Source: JACVRW01 sp963808545
GTDB taxonomy: Bacteria; Actinomycetota; Thermoleophilia; Solirubrobacterales; Thermoleophilaceae
Length of the DNA: 64,000 nucleotides
Assembly: GCA_963808545.1 (NCBI GenBank)
Contig: CAWEGB010000014.1
Location: 82,152-146,151, forward strand
Reading direction: 5' to 3'
The notes beneath the pieces are model-generated. The model saw nothing but the letters and a program-made list of their open reading frames with translations. It was not told where the DNA came from and did no database searches. This document shows positions 17,016 to 26,285 of this stretch, piece by piece (position 1 is the stretch's first letter; every line of letters begins with the position of its first letter). The position numbers and the translations under genes were made by a program.

Positions 17016-18086
17016 GCGCTGCACGGAGCTCCCGCATCACCCCCGACCGCGCGGTCGGGATCCTGCTCGTGGCGCTCGCGCTGCTCGCACCGCTCATCGT
17101 CAGCGAGTACTGGGTGTCCACGCTGCTGACCCAGACGATGTTCCTGGGAATCGTCGCCGCCAGCCTCATCTTCCTCTCGGCCGACGGCGGGATGGTGTCG
17201 CTCGCCCAGGTGGCGATCTACGGCATCGCGGGGTTCGCGCTGGGCAACCTCACGACCTCCGGCAACACCAAGGGCCTGAACCTCGGTTGGGAGCCCGTGC
17301 CCGGCATCCTGGTCGCCATCGCCATCGCGGTCGTCGTCGCCTTCATCTTCGGCCTCCTGGCCAGCCGCAGCTACGGCATCTACTTCCTCATGATCACGCT
17401 CGTCTTCTCGGTGATCGCCAACCTCTTCTTCGGGCAGGTGACGAGCGTGTCGGGCTTCGGCGGGATCAGCGGGATCCCCATCCCCGGCTTCCTCGACCGC
17501 ACCGTCCACCCTGACCGCCTCTACTTCGCGACGCTGCTCGTGGCGGCGCTCGTCTACATCGGGTTGCGGTACGTTGCGCGCACCCCGTTCGGGCTGACGT
17601 TGCAGGGAATTCGCGACGACCCGGTGCGGATGCGCTCGCTGGGCTACAGGGTCACGTTGCACCGCCTGCTCGCGTTCACCCTCGCGGGCTTCGTCGCGGC
17701 GATCGCCGGGATTCTCTTCGTGTGGTGGAACGCGCAGATCGCGCCGTCGACCATCGACCTCACCGCAACGATCGATGTGCTCCTGATCGCTGTGATCGGG
17801 GGGATGTTCCGGCTCGAGGGGGCGTGGATCGGAGCCTTCGTATACGTCGCTGATCAACAACTACGCGCAGGACGTCGGCTTTATGTCCGACCGGTTTCAG
17901 ACGCTGATCGGGGTGATCTTCCTGATCATCGTGCTTGTGTCCCCCGACGGGCTGGTCGGCCTGTGGGAGCGTACCGTCGGGCGGCTGCGCGGTCCGTCCA
18001 GCCCGGGGACGACGACCGGGGAAGGAGGTTCGGCCGGCGCTGTGCCGGCAGGTGAGCGTGGAGCATCGACGCTCACGGGCTCGTAG
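17012..18086 (+). pseudogene. Branched-chain-type ABC transporter permease (LivM-like) with a frameshift
   Basis: Second permease of the transporter. From ATG 17012 the frame encodes a normal LivM-like protein (GGMVSLAQVAIYGIAGFALG, TSVSGFGGISGIP, RDDPVRMRSLGYRV, AVIGGMFRLEGAWIGAF) up to about 17840. It then loses meaning and continues in the third frame as YTSLINNYAQDVGFMSDRF, followed by the last membrane helix GVIFLIIVLVSPDGLVGLW, ending at 18086. A loss of two bases (or gain of one) near 17840 explains this; repaired length would be about 358 residues. Either the gene is inactive, which would disable the importer, or this is a sequencing or assembly error. Confidence 0.8.
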
Positions 18087-18135
18087 AACGACACCGCCGG
18101 GGCATGGGTCCACGGCAAGAGGAGGAGAGAAGTCA

Positions 18136-19632
18136 ATGGCAGAGGTAAGGAAAAGGAGGCGCGGCCTGATGTGGTTTGCGCTTCTTCTGGGCATCGCGGC
18201 GCTCGCCTTCGCGGGCTGCGGTGATGACGATGACGAGGACAGTGGTGGCGGCGGCGGTGGCGCCTCCGAGGAGGCAGCGCCGACCACGGAGGCGCCCCCG
18301 GGCTACGCCCCGGTCAAGCAGGAGACGGGCGGCAGCAAGTCGCCCATCAAGGTTGCGGTGCTCTCCGAGTGCAAGGGCGCGTTCGGCACGTTCGACAACC
18401 AGAACATGGCCGGCGCCGTCTCGGCGTTGGCCCAGTTCGCCGGCGCCAAGCCGAAGAACCCGGACAAGCCGCGCGACGGATGGACCGGCGGCGCGATCAA
18501 CGGGCACCCGCTCGAGCTCGTGGGCGTCGGATGCGGCGACGACACATCCGGCACGGCCATCAAGGAGACGCGGCGGCTGATGGAACAGGAGGGCGCGGAC
18601 GTCATGATCGGCCCGCTCTCGGGCGACGAGTCGATCGCGGTGGCCAACTACGCCAAGCAGCACCCGGACAAGACGTTCGTCAACGGTGCGGCCGGCGCGC
18701 AGGACACCACGCTCAAGGTGCGGGCGCCGAACTTCGCCCGCTTCAACGGTGACGGCGCGCAGTTCAACGCCGGCCTGGGCGACCTGGCCTACAACAAGCT
18801 CGGTTGGAAGACGGCGGCCGTGATCGGCGACGACTACAGCTTCGGCTGGACGTCGATGGCCGGCTTCATCTCGGAGTTCTGCGCGGCCGGAGGACAGGTG
18901 ACCAAGCGGGTCTTCCCGCCGCTGAACACGACGGACTACTCGTCCTTCGCGCAGCAGCTGCCGGACGACGTCGACGGTACGTTCGTCGCCGTCGGCGGCG
19001 CGGGGCTGATCCCGTTCCTGAAGGCCTACGAGCAGGCCAAGGGGCCGATCGATGCCAAGAAGTTCCTGGGCAACGTGTTCTGGGGCACCCCGTCGCAGTT
19101 CGAGCAGCTCGGCCCGCGGGTCGCGGGTGTGTACGCCGGCGGTGCCGGCACGGCGGGCGATCTGGACACGCCGGAGGCCCAGTACTACGCCAACCAGATC
19201 ATCGGCAAGTGGTTCAAGGAGATCCCGCCCGGTGGCGAATCAGCGCCGCAGGCGGCCAGCGTGTTCACCTACAGCTTCTTCGTGAACACCTGGGGGCTGA
19301 TCGAGGCGCTCAAGGAGGTCGGGGGCGACATCTCCGGCGACCAGAAGAAACTGCAGGACGCGCTGGCGCAGATTTCGCTGAACGCTCCGTACGGCAAGAT
19401 CACGCTCGACGAGAACCGCCAGGCGATCACCGACCAGTACTACCTGCAGCTGGTCGAGGGCGATCAGGGGCTGGCCACGAAGACCGTGGGCAGCGTGCCG
19501 GACGTGGACCAGACGTTCGGGGGCACGTTCAGCGATAACAGCCCGGCGCCCGGACGGACCTACCCGCCCTGCGAGAAGCGGGACATCCCGTGGCTCGGCA
19601 AGACCGAGAAGCCGAAGGTCATCGGGGGCTAG
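18136..19632 (+). CDS. Branched-chain-type ABC transporter substrate-binding lipoprotein (LivK-like)
   Basis: A 498-residue extracytoplasmic lipoprotein: signal peptide residues 1-26, lipobox LAFAGC, then an Asp/Gly-rich linker (DDDDEDSGGGGGG) and a two-lobe type I binding domain. Landmarks: KVAVLSECKGAFGTFDNQNM, VDVMIGPLSGDES-like GADVMIGPLSGDES, AAVIGDDYSFGW and YDTAxxxL-type VFTYSFFVNTWGLIEAL. It is longer than typical LivK (about 370) because of inserts after the linker and at the C-terminus. ATG start with GGAGGAGAG upstream. It captures the unknown substrate for the permeases encoded just before it. Confidence 0.9.
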   Translation: MAEVRKRRRGLMWFALLLGIAALAFAGCGDDDDEDSGGGGGGASEEAAPTTEAPPGYAPVKQETGGSKSPIKVAVLSECKGAFGTFDNQNMAGAVSALAQFAGAKPKNPDKPRDGWTGGAINGHPLELVGVGCGDDTSGTAIKETRRLMEQEGADVMIGPLSGDESIAVANYAKQHPDKTFVNGAAGAQDTTLKVRAPNFARFNGDGAQFNAGLGDLAYNKLGWKTAAVIGDDYSFGWTSMAGFISEFCAAGGQVTKRVFPPLNTTDYSSFAQQLPDDVDGTFVAVGGAGLIPFLKAYEQAKGPIDAKKFLGNVFWGTPSQFEQLGPRVAGVYAGGAGTAGDLDTPEAQYYANQIIGKWFKEIPPGGESAPQAASVFTYSFFVNTWGLIEALKEVGGDISGDQKKLQDALAQISLNAPYGKITLDENRQAITDQYYLQLVEGDQGLATKTVGSVPDVDQTFGGTFSDNSPAPGRTYPPCEKRDIPWLGKTEKPKVIGG

Positions 19633-19639
19633 GGGGTCC

Positions 19640-20424
<785 letters not shown>

Positions 20425-20428
<4 letters not shown>

Positions 20429-21213
20429 GCGCGGCGGCCGAGAGCGAAGGCAGGGCCGCCCCGCACGTCGACGTCGACGTCGACGTCGAGATCGATCCTG
20501 ACGACGGCCCCCTGCTCGAGGTCTCGGACCTGGACGCGTTCTACGGCCCGGCGCATGTGCTGCAGGGCGTGACCTTCACGATGGGGGACGAGCCCGTGGC
20601 CATCATCGGCCGCAACGGCATGGGTAAGACGACGCTCTGCAACGCGATCATGCAGATCCGACCGGCCACCACCCGCGGCTCCATCCGCTTCCGGGGAGAG
20701 GAATGCGTCGGGCGCCCGTCGTACAAGATCGCGGCCTCGGGCATCGGCTACGTCCCGCAGGGCCGGCGGCTCTTCGAGTCGCTCACCGTCGACGAGCACC
20801 TGCGCATGGTCGCCTCGCGCGGTGAGCGACGCTGGACCCCCGACGCCGTCTACGAGCTCTTCCCCCGCCTCGCCGAGCGTCGCCGAAACGGCGGCATGCA
20901 GCTCTCGGGCGGTGAGCAGCAGATGCTGGCGATCGGGCGGGCGCTACTCACCAACCCGCGGCTGCTCGTGATGGACGAGCCGTCCGAAGGGCTCGCGCCG
21001 GCCATCATCGAGTCGCTCACCGAGACCTTCCGGCGCCTGAGCGGCGAGGGGCTCGCAATCCTGGTCGTCGAGCAGAACCTGGCCGTGGCTACGACGCTGG
21101 CCGAACGGTTGCTCGTGATGGTGGCGGGCCGCATCTTCACCGAGACCACGGCCAGCGAGATCGCGAACGATCCCGACGCCCAGCGCCGCTACCTGGGCGT
21201 CGAGAGGGCCTGA
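20425..21213 (+). CDS. Branched-chain-type ABC transporter ATP-binding protein (LivF-like)
   Basis: A 262-residue ATPase: Walker A GRNGMGKTTL, LivF-type GIGYVPQGRRLFESLTVDE, signature LSGGEQQMLAIGRAL, Walker B LLVMDEPSEGLAP, and switch region VVEQNLAVA (the His-to-Gln change typical of LivF). TTG start overlapping the LivG stop, with GAGGAG upstream. The first 30 residues are an unusual acidic extension coming from a 6-bp DNA repeat (GTCGAC, about 20467-20488) that reads Val-Asp-Val-Asp. A second LivF-type tail is found broken at 21421-21606. Confidence 0.92.
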
Positions 21214-21420
21214 TGGCCGCCGAGCCCGTCGTCGTCCTCGTAGGGACGCTGGACACGGAGGGGCACGAGCTCGAGTACATGTGCGCCCGCGTGCGGGAGG
21301 CCGGCGCCGCTCGTCGGCGCGACGATGTTCGGCGTGACCACCCCGGCGGTCACGCGCACCCGCGAGACCCTGGAGGAGCTGGGCTACGGGATGCTCGTCT
21401 TGGCCACGAGCACCGGGGGA
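21213..21420 (+). pseudogene. UPF0261 gene remnant with an internal deletion
   Basis: ATG 21213 follows the LivF stop as TGATG and opens a clear UPF0261 N-terminus (VVVLVGTLDTEGHELEYM) up to about 21303. At the GGCGC around 21302-21306 the sequence jumps, one frame over, to the middle of the same family (APLVGATMFGVTTPAV, then RETLEELGYGMLVLATSTGG), which in the intact neighbour lies some 160 residues further on. A deletion through a short repeat, with a frame change, accounts for it. The following LivF-type tail shows a second join at about 21420. Non-functional as a UPF0261 protein. Confidence 0.75.
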
Positions 21421-21606
21421 CGGCGCCGAGGGCAGCGCGCTGTTGGTGGTCGAGCAGAAGCTCTACCCGCGACTGCGCTCGCCGAGCGCCAGCTCGTGAT
21501 GGTCGGCGGCCAGATCGCCGCCGAGAGATCCGCCACCGAGCTGCAGGACGATCCGGACGCCCAGCGCCACTTCCTGGGCGTCGAGCCAATCGCCACAGAG
21601 GAGTAG
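21421..21606 (+). pseudogene. Tail of a second LivF-type ABC ATPase, frameshifted
   Basis: Starting at about 21425 one frame reads AEGSALLVVEQKL, the LivF switch region. After about 21465 the match continues in the next frame as ATALAERQLVMVGGQIAAE and ends DDPDAQRHFLGVE, then a stop at 21604-21606. It is clearly paralogous to the end of the intact LivF (LAERLLVMVAGRI, DPDAQRRYLGVE) but not identical, so it comes from another transporter operon. It is joined directly to the UPF0261 remnant before it and ends 3 bp before the cupin gene. Confidence 0.7.
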
Positions 21607-21609
21607 AGG

Positions 21610-22020
21610 ATGGAAGCCGTAGACGCCGGCTCGAAGCCGGTCCAGTCGTTCGACTGGGGAGTGATCAAGTGGTTCGTCACGCCCGACGACACCGAGGGCG
21701 CGAACCTGACCTTCGGCGAGGTCGTGCTGCTTCCGGGCAAGGGTCACGAGCGCCACAACCACCCCGAGTCCGAGGAGATCCTCTACGTGCTGGCCGGCGA
21801 GGGCGAGCAGATGCTCGACGACGGTGGCGAGAACAGCTTCGCCATCGCTCCCGGCGACACGATCTACGTGCCCACCGGGATGTTCCACTCGACCGTGAAC
21901 ACCGGCTGGCAACCGTTGCGGCTGCTCGCGCTCTACAACCCGGGCGGCGCCGAGAAGGCGCTGCGCGACCTGCCGGACTTCCGCGAGGGCGACGGGCCCG
22001 ACTGGGCTTTGAATTCGTGA
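21610..22020 (+). CDS. Cupin-domain protein
   Basis: A 136-residue single-domain cupin. Motif 1 is ERHNHPESEEILYVLAGEG (two His and a Glu as metal ligands) and motif 2 is PGDTIYVPTGMFHSTVN with the last His. Such proteins act as isomerases, dioxygenases or sugar-binding proteins in catabolic operons. ATG start with GAGTAGAGG upstream; the end overlaps the UPF0261 start as GTGA. Its N-terminal part (IKWFVTPDDTEGANLTFGEV) suggests a stress- or sugar-type cupin, but no specific function can be assigned. Confidence 0.85.
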   Translation: MEAVDAGSKPVQSFDWGVIKWFVTPDDTEGANLTFGEVVLLPGKGHERHNHPESEEILYVLAGEGEQMLDDGGENSFAIAPGDTIYVPTGMFHSTVNTGWQPLRLLALYNPGGAEKALRDLPDFREGDGPDWALNS

Positions 22021-23273
22021 GCCCCACCGTCCTGCTCATCGGCACCCTCGATACCAAGGGGGCCGAGTACGAGTTCCTGCGCGACCGGCTGCAGGACGCG
22101 GGGGTGGACGTGCTGCTGGCCGACGCCGGCACGCTCGATCCGCCGTCGGTCGAGCCGGACATCAGCCGAGAGGAGCTGGCCGCCGCCGGCGGGGCTGACC
22201 TGGCCGCCCTGGCCGAGGCGCGCGACCGGGGCGCCGCGGTGAGCGCGATGGCCGCCGCGGCCGGCACGCTCGCGCGGCGCCTGCACGAGGAGGACCGCAT
22301 CCACGGCGTGCTGGCGGCGGGTGGATCCGGCAACACGGCCATCGCCACCCAGGCCATGCAGGCCCTGCCGGTGGGCGTACCCAAGCTGATGGTCTCCACG
22401 ATGGCCGCCGGCGACACCCGCGACTACGTGGGCTCGCGCGACGTGACCATGATGGCCTCGGTGGCCGACGTGGCCGGGGTCAACCCGATCTCCGCACGCG
22501 TGCTGGCCAACGCCGCCGCGGCCATGGCGGGCATGGTCAACGCGCCTCCGCCGGGCGTGAGCGAGGACCGGCCGCTCGTGGGGGCCACGATGTTCGGCGT
22601 GACCACTCCGTGCCTGACCGTGGCCCGCGAGGAGCTCGAGCGGCTGGGCTATGAGCCGGTGGTCTTCCACGCCACCGGAGTGGGGGGCGAGTCGATGGAG
22701 GGGCTGATCGAGTCGGGCTTCCTGCGCGGCGTGCTCGACGTGACCACCACCGAGCTGTGCGACGACCTGGTGGGCGGGGTGCTCTCTGCCGGGCCCGACC
22801 GCCTGGAGATGGCCGGCCGGCTGGGGGTGCCCCAGGTGGTGTCGGTCGGCGCGCTCGACATGGTCAACTTCGGCGCGCGCGACTCGGTGCCCTCCGAGTT
22901 CGAGGACCGCAACCTCTACGTGCACAACCCGGTGGTCACGCTGATGCGCACCACCAAGGACGAGAACGCCGAGCTGGGTCGTCGCATCGCCCGCAAGCTG
23001 TCGGCGGCCGTGGGCCCAACGGCCCTGTTCCTGCCGCTGAAGGGTGTGTCGATGATCGACGTGGAGGGCCAGCCCTTCCACGACCCGGAGGCCGACGCCG
23101 CGCTGTTCGAGGAGCTGCGCAAGGTGGGCGACAACGTCGAGCTGGTGGAGCTCGATCTCGACGTGAACGATCCGGAGTTCGCGCGCGCGATGGTGGCCAA
23201 GCTCGACGAGTACATGCAGGCGTCATGGCCGAAACAGCCGGCTCGGCCGGCTGTGAAGGTGGTGGTCCTATGA
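22017..23273 (+). CDS. UPF0261 (Tm-1-like ATP-binding) family protein
   Basis: A 418-residue UPF0261 protein, intact: VLLIGTLDTKGAEYEFLRD at the N-terminus, VLAAGGSGNTAIATQ near residue 100, GVPKLMVSTMAAGDTRDYVG, the mid-protein PLVGATMFGVTTPCLTVARE, HATGVGGESMEGLI, and FLPLKGVSMIDVEGQPFHDP near the end. GTG start coupled to the cupin (GTGA), stop coupled to the PEP-hydrolase-like gene (ATGA). In plant Tm-1 this domain and the product of the next gene are fused in one chain, so the two proteins probably form a complex or act in sequence. Enzymatic role not known to me. Confidence 0.9.
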   Translation: MSPTVLLIGTLDTKGAEYEFLRDRLQDAGVDVLLADAGTLDPPSVEPDISREELAAAGGADLAALAEARDRGAAVSAMAAAAGTLARRLHEEDRIHGVLAAGGSGNTAIATQAMQALPVGVPKLMVSTMAAGDTRDYVGSRDVTMMASVADVAGVNPISARVLANAAAAMAGMVNAPPPGVSEDRPLVGATMFGVTTPCLTVAREELERLGYEPVVFHATGVGGESMEGLIESGFLRGVLDVTTTELCDDLVGGVLSAGPDRLEMAGRLGVPQVVSVGALDMVNFGARDSVPSEFEDRNLYVHNPVVTLMRTTKDENAELGRRIARKLSAAVGPTALFLPLKGVSMIDVEGQPFHDPEADAALFEELRKVGDNVELVELDLDVNDPEFARAMVAKLDEYMQASWPKQPARPAVKVVVL

Positions 23274-24100
23274 CCGGTGACGAGGCACGCGCCAAGCTGC
23301 GCGCCACCATCGACTCCGGCAAGGCGATCATCGGCGCCGGCGCAGGCACCGGGCTGTCGGCCAAGTGCGCCGAGGCCGGCGGAACCGACCTGATCATCAT
23401 CTACAACTCGGGCCGCTACCGGATGGCGGGTCGCGGCTCGCTGGCCGGGCTGATGCCCTACGGGGACGCCAACGCGATCGTCATGGAGATGGCCAGCGAG
23501 GTGCTGCCCGTGGTCGAGGACACGCCGGTGCTGGCCGGTGTGTGCGGCACCGATCCGTTCCGGCTGATCCCGCGCTTTCTCGAGGACGTGCGTGACACCG
23601 GGTTCGCCGGCGTGCAGAACTTCCCCACGGTGGGGCTCATCGACGGCACCTTTCGGGCCAACCTGGAGGAGACCGGCATGGGCTACGGCCTCGAGGTCGA
23701 GATGATCGCCGCCGCCTCGGAGCTCGGGCTGCTCACCTCGCCGTACGTCTTCGACCCGGAGTCGGCGGAGGCCATGGCCCGGGCCGGGGCCGACGTGCTC
23801 GTGCCCCACATGGGCCTGACCACCAAGGGCACGATCGGCGCCGAGACGGCCAAGACGCTCGACGAGTGCGTGGACGAGATCCAGGCCATGCGCGACGCCG
23901 CGGTGGCGGTCAACCCGGACGTGATCGTGCTCTGCCACGGCGGCCCCCTCGCCGAGCCCGAGGATGCTGCCTACGTGCTCGAGCGGACCACCGGCATCAA
24001 GGGCTTCTTCGGCGCCTCGAGCATGGAGCGCCTGCCCACGGAGGTGGCCATGACCGAGAACATGAAGCGCTTCAAGGGGCTCCGTCCGGGACCGGACTAG
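23270..24100 (+). CDS. Phosphoenolpyruvate hydrolase-like TIM-barrel protein
   Basis: A 276-residue protein of the family called PEP hydrolase-like or TIM-barrel signal transduction protein, equivalent to the C-terminal domain of plant Tm-1. Landmarks: GKAIIGAGAGTGLSAKCAE, DLIIIYNSGRYRMAGRGS, PVLAGVCGTDPFR, GFAGVQNFPTVGLIDG, ADVLVPHMGLTTKG and GFFGASSMERLPTE. Related barrels (isocitrate lyase/PEP mutase-like) bind a metal and a 2-oxo or phosphonate-type acid. ATG overlaps the UPF0261 stop. It converges on the phosphodiesterase gene with a 29-bp overlap. Last gene of the right arm. Confidence 0.88.
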   Translation: MTGDEARAKLRATIDSGKAIIGAGAGTGLSAKCAEAGGTDLIIIYNSGRYRMAGRGSLAGLMPYGDANAIVMEMASEVLPVVEDTPVLAGVCGTDPFRLIPRFLEDVRDTGFAGVQNFPTVGLIDGTFRANLEETGMGYGLEVEMIAAASELGLLTSPYVFDPESAEAMARAGADVLVPHMGLTTKGTIGAETAKTLDECVDEIQAMRDAAVAVNPDVIVLCHGGPLAEPEDAAYVLERTTGIKGFFGASSMERLPTEVAMTENMKRFKGLRPGPD

Positions 24101-26153
24101 CCACGGACGGCTGCACGGTGCTGGTCTGAGGCTCCTGCAGCAGCCGGCGCCAGCCGAGCAGCAGGGTGTGAACGGCAGCGGCGCCGATGATCGGCTCGGC
24201 CGGCATCGGCAGCGACGCCGGGTGCAGGATGAACGGCCTGGTCTGGGGTCCTCCAAGTCCGCCGTGGAACGAGATCAGCTCCTCGAAGGCGCAGCCCTCC
24301 TCGCGCTCCGGGTCGTAGAAGCTGCCGACCATGATGTCGGCCACGTGGGCGAAGCCGTCCGTCCGGGCCAGGTGGCGCGCGGCGGTGGGAGAGAACGCGG
24401 CCAGGGGATCGTCGCCCTCGACGCGTCCGCTGTCGAGCTCGAGGGTTCCGCCGGGGCCGAGCACGAGGCCGCCGCGGGACTCTGAGCGCACCAGCAGCCA
24501 GGCGATGTGGGGGTGCTCCCTCAGCGAGGGCACGAGCTGCGGGTGACGCTGATCCATCTCCTCGAGGGTCAGGCGCCGCGGCTCGTCCATCAGGTAGACC
24601 AGCCCCAGGTTGCCGGAGCCGAGCACGACGGCGGTCCGGCCGGAGACGTCGTTCTTCGGTTGCTTCTTCGGCTTGGCGCCCGTGGCCTCGTTCACCGCGT
24701 GGCCGACCATGGCCCGCTGCTCGTCGCCGCCGGCGTAGCCGGCCACCTCTCCGCTGCGCAGGTTGCGCTCCACGAGCTCGTCCAGCCCGTAGCCGTTGCG
24801 CTGCTTGAAGGTGGCGCCCTGGGTCTGGCCGTGGTCGGAGAGCACGACGATCTCGTACGGCCGCGGCGCATAGCTGAGCGTGCGCTCGATCGCGGCGAAC
24901 TCCTGGTCGAGCTTGCGCAGCGCCTCGAGGGTGTCGGCTCGCTCGAGCCCCGAGTGATGGGCCACCTCGTCGTAGCTCGAGAAGGTGGCGTACACGGCGG
25001 GGCGGCCGCGCATCATGTCGGTCATCACGCCGAAGACGATGGCGTTGCGCACGATCACGCACATGGCTCCCCGCAGGAACGGATAGACGCCGCCCCGGTG
25101 GCCCCGCGGGCGGACGTCCCGCCGGGCCGCCCGCGCCGCGGCGGTCCACTCGAGGATGACCTCCCAGAAGAACAGGACGAGCGCCCGGGTCACGTTCACG
25201 CCGTCGGCGAAGAAGGCCCGGTAGCCGGGATTGCGTCCCGTCTCGGCGTCCATGCGGCTCACGGTGAGGATCGTCTCCTCGGCGTCGCCGGAGAGCAGGT
25301 TGCCTCGGCTCGCGCCTCCGTCGGCCAGCAGGCCCGCTCCCGTCGAGTGCTCCTGCTCGATGGCGGCGCAGTCCGCGGGTGACGAGCAGGCCACGAGCCT
25401 GCCCGACGGCTTGTCCACCCAGCGAAAGGCCGGGATGTCCTCGTTCGAGCCGAGCAGGATCCCGGCCTGGCTCGCCCCGGTCTGCGACGAGAGGTCCGTC
25501 TCCCACTCGGCGAGGCGGTAGCCGCGCTCGTCCATCCAGCGTGCCATCACCGGGGTGTTCCCGTCGCGCATCGCCCTTCGCAGCACGGGCAGGGCCAGCC
25601 CGTCGATCTCGAGGAAGACGATGCCGGGGGTGAGCGGCACCTCGCCCCGCCCGCGGCGAGCCACCCGCCGCACGACCCTGAACGCGTGGTCGTCGTGGTC
25701 GTTGGTGCCGAGCATGACCTGCAGCGGGATGGCCACCGCGGCGATGACCAGGGAGGCCAGGAGGGCATCCCAGAACGAGCCCACGCTGCCGAACTCTGGG
25801 AGCAGGGCGTCGGCCAGCATCAGCGCGCCGGCGTTGACCGCCAGCACAACCAGGAAGCCCGTGATCAGTGTGGCCGGCAGGCGCAGCGCCGCCACCAGCG
25901 GCGGCAGCACGGCGTTGAACACCGCGAGCGCGGCCGCCACCGCGAAGGCCGAGCCCAGTTCGCCCAGATCGAACCCGGGGACGATCGCGGCCGCCACCCA
26001 TACCGAGGCCGCGCTGACGATCCAGGCCACGAGCAGCCGGAGGGGGCGCAAGCGCGGTCTCGCCGGCTGCCAGCCGACCTGGTTGCCGGTGGGAGTGCCG
26101 GAGTCTGCGTCCACGAGCCGGGAATTATCGTCTGCCGTACGCGGACGCGCCAC
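24072..26153 (-). CDS. Membrane-anchored alkaline-phosphatase-superfamily phosphodiesterase
   Basis: A 693-residue protein. Residues about 35-155 form four hydrophobic segments resembling the small holin-like membrane family (LLVAWIVSAASVWVAAAIVPG, AFAVAAALAVFNAVLPPLVAA). The rest is a type I phosphodiesterase/nucleotide pyrophosphatase domain: metal Asp in FLEIDGLALP, the nucleophile region SSQTGASQAGI, ATFSSYDEVAHHSG and VVLSDHGQTQG. It probably cleaves a phosphodiester or phosphonate bond in or near the membrane. GTG start; divergent from the penicillin-acylase gene. The holin-like part is a fold resemblance, not a sign of a prophage. Confidence 0.8.
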   Translation of the reverse strand: MARPRTADDNSRLVDADSGTPTGNQVGWQPARPRLRPLRLLVAWIVSAASVWVAAAIVPGFDLGELGSAFAVAAALAVFNAVLPPLVAALRLPATLITGFLVVLAVNAGALMLADALLPEFGSVGSFWDALLASLVIAAVAIPLQVMLGTNDHDDHAFRVVRRVARRGRGEVPLTPGIVFLEIDGLALPVLRRAMRDGNTPVMARWMDERGYRLAEWETDLSSQTGASQAGILLGSNEDIPAFRWVDKPSGRLVACSSPADCAAIEQEHSTGAGLLADGGASRGNLLSGDAEETILTVSRMDAETGRNPGYRAFFADGVNVTRALVLFFWEVILEWTAAARAARRDVRPRGHRGGVYPFLRGAMCVIVRNAIVFGVMTDMMRGRPAVYATFSSYDEVAHHSGLERADTLEALRKLDQEFAAIERTLSYAPRPYEIVVLSDHGQTQGATFKQRNGYGLDELVERNLRSGEVAGYAGGDEQRAMVGHAVNEATGAKPKKQPKNDVSGRTAVVLGSGNLGLVYLMDEPRRLTLEEMDQRHPQLVPSLREHPHIAWLLVRSESRGGLVLGPGGTLELDSGRVEGDDPLAAFSPTAARHLARTDGFAHVADIMVGSFYDPEREEGCAFEELISFHGGLGGPQTRPFILHPASLPMPAEPIIGAAAVHTLLLGWRRLLQEPQTSTVQPSVASPVPDGAP

Positions 26154-26200
26154 ATCATCCGAATGGGATGACGGGCGCAGGTCGGGAGATCGGCCCCTTT

Positions 26201-26220
26201 TCCTGGCCGCGTGGCCAGGA
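26201..26220. other. Hairpin in the leader of the acylase gene
   Basis: TCCTGGCC (26201-26208) and GGCCAGGA (26213-26220) form a perfect 8-bp stem with a 4-base loop, 66 bp upstream of the GTG at 26286. A second small inverted repeat, TCATCC/GGATGA, lies at 26155-26171. Either could belong to the divergent promoters of the phosphodiesterase and acylase genes. Confidence 0.4.
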
Positions 26221-26285
26221 TGTGAAAGAGTGCCCGGCCCGCGGCCGGTCGCCTGCCGGTCATGCTCAGAGGAGGAGCCTCACCC

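Noticed and set aside
24072..26153. Holin-like membrane segments as evidence of a prophage
   Set aside because: They are fused to a phosphodiesterase domain and no phage structural, integrase or lysis genes are near.
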